This document shows, in pieces, positions 48,957 to 59,139 of a stretch of DNA of 64,000 nt. How positions within the stretch are numbered: position 1 is the first letter of the stretch; each line of letters starts with the position of its first letter. The position numbers and the translations under genes are program-made. Source of the stretch: Amorphophallus konjac (Eukaryota; Streptophyta; Magnoliopsida; Alismatales; Araceae); NCBI GenBank assembly GCA_022559845.1, contig CM040120.1, positions 310,532,740 through 310,596,739 of the forward strand. The letters run 5' to 3'. A model generated the notes under the pieces. That model was not told where the DNA came from. It was given only the letters and a program-made list of their open reading frames with translations, and searched no databases.

Positions 48957-51900
48957 CTAGAATAGATCGGGATACCGCTTTCGCATAGTCTCTTCAGACT
49001 CTCATGTAGCTTCTTCGGTCCCACGCCGACTCCACTGAATCTTGACCATCGGTATCGAACGATTCCGGAGTTGCTGATGCTTCCGGTCCAGAATCTTGAC
49101 AGGTCTTTCCTCATAGGTCAAATCTTCCTTCAGTTCAAAATCCACTTGCTGAATGATATGAGTGGGATCGTACACATATTTCCGTAACATAGACACATGG
49201 AAAATATTATGTACGCCAGACAAATGCGGTGGTAAAGCCAGTCTGTATGCCACCTCTCCCACTCTATCTAGAATCTCGAATGGACCAATGTACCTCGGAC
49301 TCAGCTTGCCATGAATGCCAAATCTTCGGATCCCTCTCGTCGGAGAGACCTTTAAGAACACATGCTCGCCAACCTGAAATTCCAATGCCCTTCTCCTGTT
49401 GTCGGCATAACTCTTCTGTCTTGACTGGGCTACTTGTAACCGGTCTCGGATAACACGGATGTTCTGTGATGATTCCGAAACAAGATCTGGTCCAAGCCAC
49501 TGTTTCACACCTACCTCGTCCCAACACAACGGGGAACGACAACTTCTACCATATAGTGCTTCAAAAGGAGCCATCTGAATGCTAGACTGATAGCTGTTAT
49601 TGTAAGCAAATTCAATTAATGCCAAATGCTCACTCCAATTACCACCGAAATCAATCATGCAAGCTTGCAGCATATCTTCCACTATCTGATTGGTTCTTTC
49701 AGTCTGTCCATCTGTCTGTGGATGAAAAGCAGTACTGAAATTCAGACGAGTACCCAAAGACTCTTGCAGTCCCTTCCAGAAATGTGAAGTAAATCTGGGG
49801 TCTCGATCAGATACTATATTCACTGGGATACCATGCAATCTCACCACTTCCTTTATATACAAAGCAGCCAATACATCAATCGTCCACTTGGACTTAATTG
49901 GTAAGAAATGAGCCGACTTTGTCAATCGATCGACAATCACCCATATCGCATCAAATCCACCACGAGTCCTAGGTAGACCCATAATGAAATCCATGCCAAT
50001 ACTTTCCCACTTCCATTGGGGTATGTCGAGTGGTTTCAATTTCCCTGCTGGTCTGAAATGTTCGGCCTTAACTTGCTGACATACCAAACATCTGCTCACA
50101 AAATTTGCAACTTCTCTTTTCATATTCGGCCACCAAAAGGACCTTTTCAAATCTCGGTACATCTTAGTGCCTCCAGGATGAATGGTATATCTGGATCTAT
50201 GAGCTTCCTCAAGAATGTTGTTCTTTATTGTAGCCTCATCCGGAACACAAGTTCTGCCTTTAAATAATAATCTACAATCATCGGCCAACATGAAATCAGG
50301 TCTGCTACTCAAGCTTCCCTTGATCTCTACCAACTCGGGATCATTATCTTGCAAGGACTTGATCTCTATCAATATTTCAGGTTTAAGTTGAATCTGAGCA
50401 ATCAAGATCCGATCATTGTCAATATTGAGATCCAGACTAGATATTTGTTCCAACAATCTCCATTCTTGTAACATGAGACTTGACAATCTAGCTACCGGCT
50501 TCCGGCTTAATGCATCTGCCACAACATTACCTTTGCCAGGATGATACTCAATCGAGAAGTCGAAGTCTTTCAAGTACTCCAACCATCTCCGCTGCCTCAT
50601 GTTGAGTTCCTTTTGAGAGAATAAATACTTCAAACTCTTATGATCCGAAAACACTGTAAAGGTTTCTCCATATAAGTAATGCCTCCATATCTTTAAAGCA
50701 AACACTACTGCAGCAAGTTCCAAATCATGAACAGGATAATTATCTTCGTGCTTCCTCAACTGCCTAGAGGAATAGGCAATCACCTTCCCATGCTGCATGA
50801 GTACACAGCCTAAGCCAATACCTGAAGCATCAGTATAAACAACGAATCCTCCTTCACCAGAAGGTAAAGCCAAAACAGGTGCAGTAGTCAAACACTCCTT
50901 CAGAGTCTGAAAGCTTCGCTGACAATCATCTGACCAATCAAACTTATTTTCCTTGCAGGTTAATCTTGTCATAGGTACTGCAATCTTAGAGAAATCTTGA
51001 ATAAATCTTCGGTAATAGCCTGCCAGGCGTAGAAAACTTCTAACTTCAGTTGCACTAGTAGGCTGCTCCCAATTCTTCACTGCCTCAATCTTCGAAGGAT
51101 CAACAGAAATACCTTCCTTGGTGATAATATGTCCGAGAAAGGACACTTCTTGTAGCCAGAACTCACACTTACTGAACTTAGCATATAGCTGATGATCTTT
51201 CAATAGTTGCAATGCCATTCTCAGATGCTCAGCATGCTCCAATTCACTCTTGGAATAGATCAAGATGTCATCAATAAAGACCACGACCCATTGATCAAGA
51301 TAGGGCCGAAATACATCGTTCATCAACTGCATGAAAGCTGCTGGAGCATTCGTTAGGCCAAAAAGCATAACGACAAATTCAAAATGACCATACCTGCTGC
51401 GGAAAGTTGTTTTATAAATGTCCTCTTCCTTAATCCGCAACTGGTGATATCCAGATCGAAGATCGATCTTAGAGAAATATTGAGCTCCCGCTATCTGGTC
51501 AAATAACTCGTCAATCCTCGGCAAGGGATATTTGTTCTTGACAGTCTGCTGGTTTATTTGCCGATAATCAATGCACAACCTCATCGAACCATCTTTCTTC
51601 CTGACGAATAACACAGGGGCTCCCCACGGAGAAGTACTAGGACGAATAAAACCCTTCTCGAGTAATTCCATCAGTTGCTGCTTCAGTTCCGCAGGAGACA
51701 TACGATAAGGAGCCTTAGAAATAGGAGCTGTGCCAGGAATAAGATCAATAGAAAAGATAACTTCCCGCTCAGGCGAAAGTCCTGGTAGTTCCTCTGGAAA
51801 GACATCAGGAAAATCTCGGACAACAGGAATGTCCTTGATCTCCATCTGCTGCTCAGGAGTTGCACAAACAAAGGCTAGAAAAGCCTCACACCCATGCCTT

Positions 51901-51995
51901 AAAAGCTTATCAGCTCGAAGAGCCGAAATGAGTGGTACGGAGTTATGGTGCTTGACTCCCGTAAAAGATAAACCAGAATGTCCAGTAAAAGTCAC
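48957..51995 (-). pseudogene. Element G Pol region (RT, RNase H, integrase, chromodomain) with a late stop
   Basis: Continues the Gag-PR frame after a single TAA. Contains reverse transcriptase ([40 protein letters not shown], where most relatives have MPFGLTN), RNase H ([18 protein letters not shown]), integrase zinc domain ([18 protein letters not shown]) and core ([27 protein letters not shown]), and a chromodomain-like tail. The tail is cut by a TGA at about 48999-49001, where the TGG tryptophan codon of EEATWE in B stands; the original frame continues to a TAG at 48957. Otherwise nearly 1000 codons remain open, so the element is recently dead. Family: Tekay-like, related to but distinct from B. 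Confidence 0.93.
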
Positions 51996-53342
51996 TTAGC
52001 TAGAACTACAGTGAACATTGGCCTCATACTTGGCCAACCAATCTGCTCCTAGGATTACATCATAATCCTTCATATCCATGCAGACCAAATCTGCTGGAAA
52101 GTTCTGTTCACCAATCATAACCTTACTAGAAGGATAGAAATACTGGATTGTTGATCTAGTGCCAATAGGGGTTGAAATCTCTAACGGAGTTTTCATCAAA
52201 ATAGGTTCCACAGCTAATGACTTAGCAAATCTCCGTGAAATAAAAGAATGTGTGGCACCAGTATCAAAGAGAGCAAATGCGGGCTTATCGATTATAGTAA
52301 GGGTACCTTCGACGAGTCCGCCATCATCAGAAATCCCATTTTCATCTTCATGTAAAGCTTGAAGCTTGCCTTGTGGTTTCTTGAAGACTAGAGATTTTGC
52401 CGGTGTAGCTTGTTCCGATATGAGAGGACAATTGGGGATACGGTGCTCCTTGCTTCCACATCGTAAACATGCGCCTTGCTTGCGCCAGCACTCCTCTATC
52501 TTGTGACCCGGACGATCACAATAGTTGCACACGCCCTTGAATGGAACAATAGGGCCAGGCTTCTTGTCTTCATGCCTCGGCATCTTGCCCTTCCATGATC
52601 CGGACCCGCTCCACGAACCAGGTCCACTAACAGGCCTCTTCTTGGTATACCCGGGTTTGACACTCCCGGAACCCGTAGGTAATTCTTTCTTGGTGCCTTT
52701 CCCACGGATTCTCTCCGTCATTTCAAGAGTATCCTCTAGAACTTGTGCTTTCCTTACCATCTCGGAATAAGTGGAAATCTCCATCGGTGCCAATTGGTTG
52801 ATATAATGAAGCTTCAAACCATTGAGAAAGCGCTTCGCCTTCATCTTCTCGGTGGAAATGAGATGTGTAGCATATCGAGAAAGCCGTGCGAATTGAGCCT
52901 CATACTCTGCCACGGACAAACCTCGTTGTTTCAAGGCCGCGAACTCTGCCGCTTTCTTCTCTTGCACTCTATCGGAAAAATACTTGTTGTTGAAGAATTC
53001 CTCGAACTCTTCCCACATAACCTGCCGATCTCCGAGAGTTGCCTTGATAGAATCCCACCAAGTACGTGCATCATGTTTCAGTTGAAATGTGGACAAAAGG
53101 ACACGCTCCTGGTTGGTGCATTGCATAACTTCAAAGATTCTCCCCATCTCGTCTAGCCAGTGCTCGGCTTGGTCAGGGTCAGTCGAACCAGCGAATCTAG
53201 GCGGATTCATTCCGCGGAAGTTCCGGTATAGATCACCGGTGCCATGCTGTGCCGCTCCTGCCTGAGCTACTTGCTGAAGGGCCTGAGTAAGGCCTTGAAC
53301 CGTACGTTGCAGGTTCCTCCATTCAGCACGATCAGCTGCCAT
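51996..53342 (-). pseudogene. Element G Gag-protease, ended by an in-frame stop
   Basis: 448 residues from MAADRAEWRN: Gag fold (about 45-215), basic Gly/Ser-rich linker, two CCHC knuckles (C272-C285 and C292-C305) and aspartic protease with DTG at 360-362, DVILGADWL near the end. A TAA at 51996-51998 stops the frame in the protease-RT linker; the following codons continue in the same frame into Pol. Because B encodes Gag-Pol as one uninterrupted frame at this place, the simplest reading is a nonsense mutation rather than programmed readthrough. The start is the first ATG of the Gag homology, about 300 bp after the PBS. Confidence 0.92.
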
Positions 53343-53656
53343 CTACACGAGAAATAGGTTACTTAGGTTCAAATAAGATAGATAATTACACGATTAAGAA
53401 ACGAACTTAACCCAAGTTCTACCAAATCTCACAGGTCAGGTCCTAGACTTTTACAAGGTTAGGGATCTAGTGCACCTAGACACGACCAAAAACTCGGTAC
53501 CTGGCGGAGGTAATCGGTCCGAAGACCACTCGCGCAAGTGTGCGACCTTTCCGATAGGCATAGCCTAACGTTCGGGCAACACCTTTTGATATACCGATTA
53601 TTGGGATGCAATGCAAGAAAACTTAAACTTAGGAAACCTAGGAATGTGAAACCTAG

Positions 53657-53669
53657 GGCTCTGATACCA
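53657..53669 (-). other. Primer-binding site of element G
   Basis: The minus strand reads TGGTATCAGAGCC, 7 bp inside the 5' LTR edge. Confidence 0.93.
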
Positions 53670-53989
53670 ACTAAACTGTCACGCCCCGAACAAGGCGGAA
53701 GTATCGGGACGTACAGTTAGGGACACGCTAGCAAGAGAGGGAACTAAATCTAAAACAATACACAAGTGCTACAAGATGGAAATGCTAAATGATTAATAAT
53801 AAACCACGACTAATACAATAATCCTCAAGTTCAACTTAATACAACTGGAATAATCAACCACTAAAACTCAATAACAAACTGAAACTAAATGATCTCCAAA
53901 CACAACTAACAAAGATAACACACTACTAACACACTAGAACTGATACACTCAAGACATCACTCCTGCCCTTCCCCATCGGTAAGCGCGTC

Positions 53990-54047
53990 ACCTGAAAAGC
54001 CTGGAAAGGGGGGGAAAACAACGGGGTGTGAGCTGACGCTCAGTAGG
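53990..54047 (-). promoter_or_regulatory. Conserved LTR stem-loop and putative 3' splice site (element G, 5' LTR)
   Basis: Same block as in the 3' LTR, with the intron end at 53992. The stem and acceptor are unchanged between the two LTRs although the palindrome array is not. Confidence 0.65.
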
Positions 54048-55148
54048 AAATAACAGACATGTATAAGTGATTAACAGTTTAATTACATTTTCAAAATGTC
54101 ATGCTACAAATGATAAAAACAATAAAAAGATAACGATGATATCACGAAACGAAATTCAAAGATCTTGCAAGGTCAAGAAATATAATGAATAGAATAGTAA
54201 GACAAGAATTTACTACAGGAGATAACGATAAAAAGTTGGCCATATCAAGTCGATTCAAGTCATGTCAAGCACGTATGTAATTTCATTTCCACGTCCAAGT
54301 AATGAGCAAGTACAGTAACCACAAGTAGAGTATAGAACAGTGACGAGTGGAAAGTGAAAAGTAGTAGAAAGTAATGTAGAGAGTAGTGGACAGTCCTAGA
54401 TTTAACACATGTCAAGTACTGGTGCCAAATGCCACACCTAGTCATTCACCTCCCAGGGGTACACGTAGTGTTCGGGCGCTCTTCCCAGGACCAGACCGAG
54501 CCCTTAATTGTTTGCCAGGCATTGATTTCTTTGGATCAAAGATCCCACGAATATAGACTTCCACAGTTTATGGCCAGAATTCTAAGGTTTAAACTAAGTA
54601 GCAATAACAACTTCAAGTAGGAAGGAGATTCATTTCCAGAATTTCAAGGTAAGTATAATCATCAAGGAGATTGAAATCAAGTCACAACAAGAGTTAATCG
54701 TGCTGCGCTACTGTACAACAGCAGTAATCAAACAAGCTAATCAACATATTAATCCTAATCATCAAGTTAAGATATCATGAGTAACCATTATCATTTGTAT
54801 TAGCCAAAGTGCCAATAAGCTAGAACAAGTTATCAAGGTAAAGAACAAGCTCTCACAGGAGTGAAAAAGAATGCATTAACAGAGATTTAGTTACACCATT
54901 AACCATTAATTAAGTGAGTTTCTATTTAATCTTGTATGCATTGAAATGAAGATGGTAAACGGTGCGTTTTTATGCTAAGTTTGCATGTAGGAACCAATCC
55001 AAATTTGAAATCAAGAGGGGTATATGAATAGGTCATTAGTTCCTCAAAAATGTAGTTTTCAAAGTGTTTAGGTTGAATGGTTTGATTCCCCGATGATCCG
55101 GATTGATCCCCGGGTCAAATCATAAAAAAAAACGGGTTTACACTGCAT

Positions 55149-55360
55149 GGGTCGACCCCTGGAAAAATTCCAGGGATGGGTCGACCCCTGGGTCGACCCC
55201 TTCAAAATCAGGCTTCATGGGTCGACCCCCTGCTCTGGGTGCATGGGTCGACCCATGGGTCGACCCCTGCAGGCCGTGGGTCGACCCATTGGGTCGACCC
55301 ATGCAAGGCAGCATTGCTGCTGCTTGTAGGGTGGAAATGGGTCGACCCACGGGTCGACCC
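55149..55360. repeat. GGGTCGACCC palindrome array, 5' LTR of G (10 copies)
   Basis: Ten copies. Relative to the 3' LTR two copies are missing (13-bp units) and one is extra (12-bp unit), all at pair positions. The rest of the array aligns. Confidence 0.95.
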
Positions 55361-55687
55361 CTGGGTTTCCAGACCCAAAAAGCGATGAAAAACTCCAAGA
55401 ATTTGGGGTCTAAATGTATTGGGATCATAACCATAGACTCTAGGGTCAATAATATGCATCCTAGGGTCATAAAACACAATTTTAAATCACGAATTTCGAT
55501 AGGAATCCAATGAAATAAATCCTATTCTATGAAGAACACAAGTGAAGTCTAGCTTGCTAGCATGCTTCTAATAACACACAAAATACTCTAGACATGATCT
55601 ATAAAAATTGGGGATTTTGATATCAAAAGAAAGCTAACATGCTATTGATTACATTCATGTATGTTAATTAGAAATTGGGCTGTTATC

Positions 55688-55876
55688 ACCTACCTCAAAT
55701 TGAAGAAGGAACTCGAAACCTAGAATAAAGAACAACTTGACAGCACCTCACTAAAACTTCGATATCTCCTCGGATACCTAATGAAAATTGGGGCTTTTGC
55801 CACCAATGGAAAGAGCTCGATGAGAGGTACAATTTTCTATACTCATGATCAAGATTTGGTTGAGAATTCCTACCTC
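55688..55876 (-). promoter_or_regulatory. Two candidate 5' splice sites of the LTR G intron
   Basis: On the minus strand, GATTGAG|GTAGGAATTC with first intron base 55873 and TTTGAG|GTAGGTGATAAC with first intron base 55693. With the acceptor at 53992 they give introns of about 1.88 or 1.70 kb. Confidence 0.45.
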
Positions 55877-56731
55877 AATCGATTGATCAAAGAAGGATGA
55901 AGGGAAGCCAACGGCCTACTGACCGACCTCCACAAATCGAACTAGATCTCTCCAGATCCGAAATTTCAGCGAACCCCACAGCAGCCAAATGAAAGAAGAC
56001 TCGTAGGGCTTCATTTTGATAGCTCATAGAGCTTCTGGAGCCTTCTGAATTGGGAGTATTTGCTGCTGCAAGCTACGAGTTTAGAAACGGCGCCGAAATC
56101 CTTGACTTGACCAAACTATGTCGGCAGCACGTTTTGGGGCCAAGTTTACCTCAAATTGATTGAGGGTAAATGTTCCTTTATGTAATACCTTTCATTTTCC
56201 TCTGGAATCACCCCATTTGGTTGAGAATCAAGCTCGAATATGATGTTCAAAGTTTGGGTGAATAGTAAATTCGAATTTGGGTTAGGTGGGTTATAAGTCA
56301 GGCTTAATCCACTGATTAGGCCTAGATAATGATTTAATTAGGCTTACTCCAAGAAGATAAAAGTGTTAGTCGAAGCATCTATTATTTAATTACTATTTTT
56401 ATGAATTTTTATATGGTAAATAAAATTCCACTTCTACTATTCCGTAATTAATTAAATATTAAGTTCGGAAGAATTAGTTCGCTAATTCGGCTTAATAAAC
56501 GATTGTATTAGGCTTAATTGTAGAAGACAAAGTTGATAAACAAAATTAATTCTACAAGATGTGATTTTTGGGGATTTTTAGAAAATAGTAGAAAAATGAC
56601 TTATTCTATTAATTAATTAATTAATCTAATTAATTTGGATAATTCTCATTAATTTCGAATAATTTCAAATAAATTCCAAATAATTACAAATAACTCTCTA
56701 AATAAATTTCTAAAGAATTTGGGGTCTTACA

Positions 56732-56736
56732 GGCTG
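56732..56736. repeat. Right target-site duplication of element G (GGCTG)
   Basis: Matches 45797-45801. Removing G and one copy restores the copia reverse transcriptase frame. Confidence 0.92.
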
Positions 56737-57020
56737 ACAGAATTTCTGATCAGCAAGGGCTATCACAGAGGTAAGGTGAATCAAACCCTGTTCACCAAAA
56801 GTTCAAATAAAGACCTCATCATAGTTCAGGTATATGTAGATGACATTATCTTCGGTTCAACAAGTATTGAGCTATGTAATGAATTTTCTCATTTGATGTC
56901 TACTGAGTTTGAGATGAACATGGTTGATGAATTGAAGTATTTTCTTGGCTTACAGGTACAACAGCTGGAGGATGGATGCTTCATTAACCAGACCAAATAT
57001 ACATTGGATATTCTCAAGAG
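56737..57020 (+). pseudogene. Copia reverse transcriptase, C-terminal part (element F)
   Basis: Continues the RT after element G: TEFLISKGYHRGKVNQTLFT, the catalytic VYVDDIIFGS, FEMNMVDELKYFLGLQ and QTKYTLDIL. The frame then runs straight into LTR-like sequence at 57021, so the end of RT, all of RNase H and the polypurine tract are missing. This suggests a deletion joining pol to the LTR. Confidence 0.9.
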
Positions 57021-57427
57021 TGTTGTGCCCTATGTGCCTTGATGATGTTATATAGTTTTGATGATAGCAACCACTAATGAATCATGTAAGATTAGAAATA
57101 GTAAATGTTCTGCATGCTTCATTATTTTTCATACTTCAGCATATATACTTCATGCATGAAGAGGAAAGGGGGTGTGCGTTAACATAGTATGGGCATTGCA
57201 TTGACGCAGCTATATGGTGCATTGTCTGTTCTCTGCATCAGGTCTATTCTAGTTCGTGCATAGCTTGCATTGGTGCATTAATTATAGTTGCACGCCACAT
57301 AGTCAGTGCATTGACCATCTCTTGCATATCACTGATCGATGCATGTTTGCATGTGTTAGCCATAGTCAGTGCACTCGTTTGTTTCATGTGTACACTAAGT
57401 CTGCACTCGGTTGGTTTGATGACTGAG

Positions 57428-57935
57428 CAAGTCTATACATCCGTAGCTCAGCTCGTGGCTTAGTCAGTGCATCCGTGTTCATTGTGCATGTGTGCATCTT
57501 TCTCATCAAAGTCTGTACAACCTGTGTTGACACTAGCAATTAAGTTCGTGCACTAATTCATAAGTTTGTACAACCGTTGCTGACACGAGCATTTAAGTTC
57601 ATGCATCATCACACCAGCAAGTCTGTACATCGCTGTCGCATGCACACTAAGTCTATACACTCTTTACCATGCATTCATGCTTAAACTCTAGGCATATCAA
57701 GTCTGCACATTGTTTGTACATTGCACGCAGAGTCCATACACTCGTTGATGGCATGTTCGAGCATTCATCTTCAATGTGCATATATGCATATCGCATTACA
57801 AGCCAGCAAGTCTGTACATCGTCTTGTACATTGCATACAAAGTCTATACATTCTCTGGTGCATGTCCGTGCATTCACCTTCATTGTACATACTTTCTAAT
57901 ATGCATACTGCATTATGTGCATCAAGTATGTACAG
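57428..57935 (+). repeat. AAGTCTRTACA spaced-motif array in copia LTR 1
   Basis: About twelve variably conserved copies of AAGTCTRTACATYG, 25-60 bp apart, with degraded relatives (AAGTTCGTGCA, AGTCAGTGCATCCG). Confidence 0.8.
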
Positions 57936-58136
57936 GCTTAGATCAAATCTCGAACCAACTCTGTGTTCTAACCTTTGCAGGATATCTGCTCGAAGAAATT
58001 AAGAAGGGCACGTGATCCAAGAATGAAGGATGTGCCAGGATCGTTACACGTGTAACACAGTGAGCTGAAATGCTGCCACGTGGTCAAGGCGCTCTGGGTG
58101 AGAATTGTGGAGGACACACGCCCACCTCTCTGATGC

Positions 58137-58145
58137 TATAAATAG
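58137..58145 (+). promoter_or_regulatory. TATA box of copia LTR 1
   Basis: TATAAATAG just after the motif array, with a purine-rich leader (58200-58290) downstream. Confidence 0.6.
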
Positions 58146-58426
58146 AATACTTCTCCATCTGGAGAAATTGATAGTGCAAGAAGATCTGTGTGTGCTATTG
58201 AGAACGAAAGAAAAAGAGAGAGTGCAGCAGAGAAGAAAAGAAACGATCCAGAGAGAAGAGAAAAAGATAGTTGAGTGAGAGGAGTCTGAGAGACTTTCTC
58301 TGAATGATTGTTCATCAGTTTCTTGGTTCAGATACCAGAACTGAGATTGCTCATTGTGAGCTACATTCCATTTGAGATTTCTTGTTTTTCGTTTGTTTCT
58401 ATTTTGTTTTCTGAAACCTTGTTTTC

Positions 58427-58615
58427 AAGCTGTTAGTCAGCAGAGCTAAGCTGTATTGCTCAGCGGGCAGAGGAGGATTCCTCTGGACGGGTTAAGCTGT
58501 AGTCCGCAGCGGTTGGCAAAGTTGTAATGCCCAGCGGTCAAGCTGTTAGTCAGCGATTGTCGGCAAGCTGTGAGGCCCATCAGTTGAAGCTGTGAATCAG
58601 CGGTTGAAGCCACAT
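58427..58615 (+). repeat. AAGCTGT...CAGCGG repeat in copia LTR 1
   Basis: About seven units of the form AAGCTGT, 5-9 bases, CAGCGG (for example AAGCTGTTAGTCAGC and AAGCTGTGAATCAGCGG), each 20-35 bp, downstream of the TATA box. The reverse-complement counterpart lies at 61250-61435. Confidence 0.8.
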
Positions 58616-59139
58616 TCCAGGTTAGAGTGTGGGGTGGACGTAGATCTCGGGTTTGAGATCGAACCACCTTAAAAACTTCCTGTCTCCTGTGTGATTGCCG
58701 TGGGAATTATTGTGCATCATGATCATTTCCATTATACGCTGTAGATGCATGCTTAGGTCCGTTTAAGTTTAGATCTGCTATAGTTGGATTTCTGTGACTG
58801 CTCTCTCTTACATTTCTACCTTCCAGCAGCAGTTTGTTTTATTTCCGCACTAGAAATTGTTGTAGTAGATTTTATGATGTGTCCCCTGTGGTTCTGGAGT
58901 TTTGATGATGACAGATATTATGCCTCAGTATGTTTCCATCCTTGATGATATAATCATGTTCCATTATGAGAAACTGTCAGAACAGGTTTAAGGATGACTT
59001 ACAAGTCATGAAGTTAACCCAAGTTAAAGTCAAATCATGACAGGTAAGGTTAATGCTCAGATCAGGTAATGCTCTGTCTACTCTCAGATCTGTACGCCTT
59101 GATGATGTTTAGCTGATATGCATAAATTGCTCTGTGCAT

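Larger units (their letters stand above)
53677..56731 (-). mobile_element. Element G 5' LTR
   Basis: 3055 bp. From its minus-strand start at 56731: AT-rich U3 (about 56300-56731), two possible donors, the palindrome array, then the stem-loop and acceptor. I could not place the TATA box with confidence (CATATAAAAA near 56410 is one candidate). Confidence 0.95.
57021..58876 (+). mobile_element. SIRE-like copia LTR 1 (element F side)
   Basis: Starts TGTTGTGCCC with TTTTGATGATAGCAACC about 35 bp in, the usual opening of SIRE-type LTRs. It holds the short-motif array, a TATA box, and a second repeat family in its transcribed part. A block containing GTGGGGTGGACGTAGATC (58631) aligns with the minus-strand LTR H, supporting the LTR call. 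The 3' end is not clean: another LTR-like start follows at 58877. Confidence 0.65.

Noticed and set aside
51996..51998. Programmed stop-codon readthrough in element G
   Set aside because: The related element B has no stop at this position and G has a second nonsense change, so mutation is the simpler explanation.
47252..55513. Gly-Arg-Pro and Gly-Ser-Thr-rich ORFs on both strands in the LTRs of element G
   Set aside because: Artefacts of the GGGTCGACCC palindrome array, which is open in several frames on both strands.
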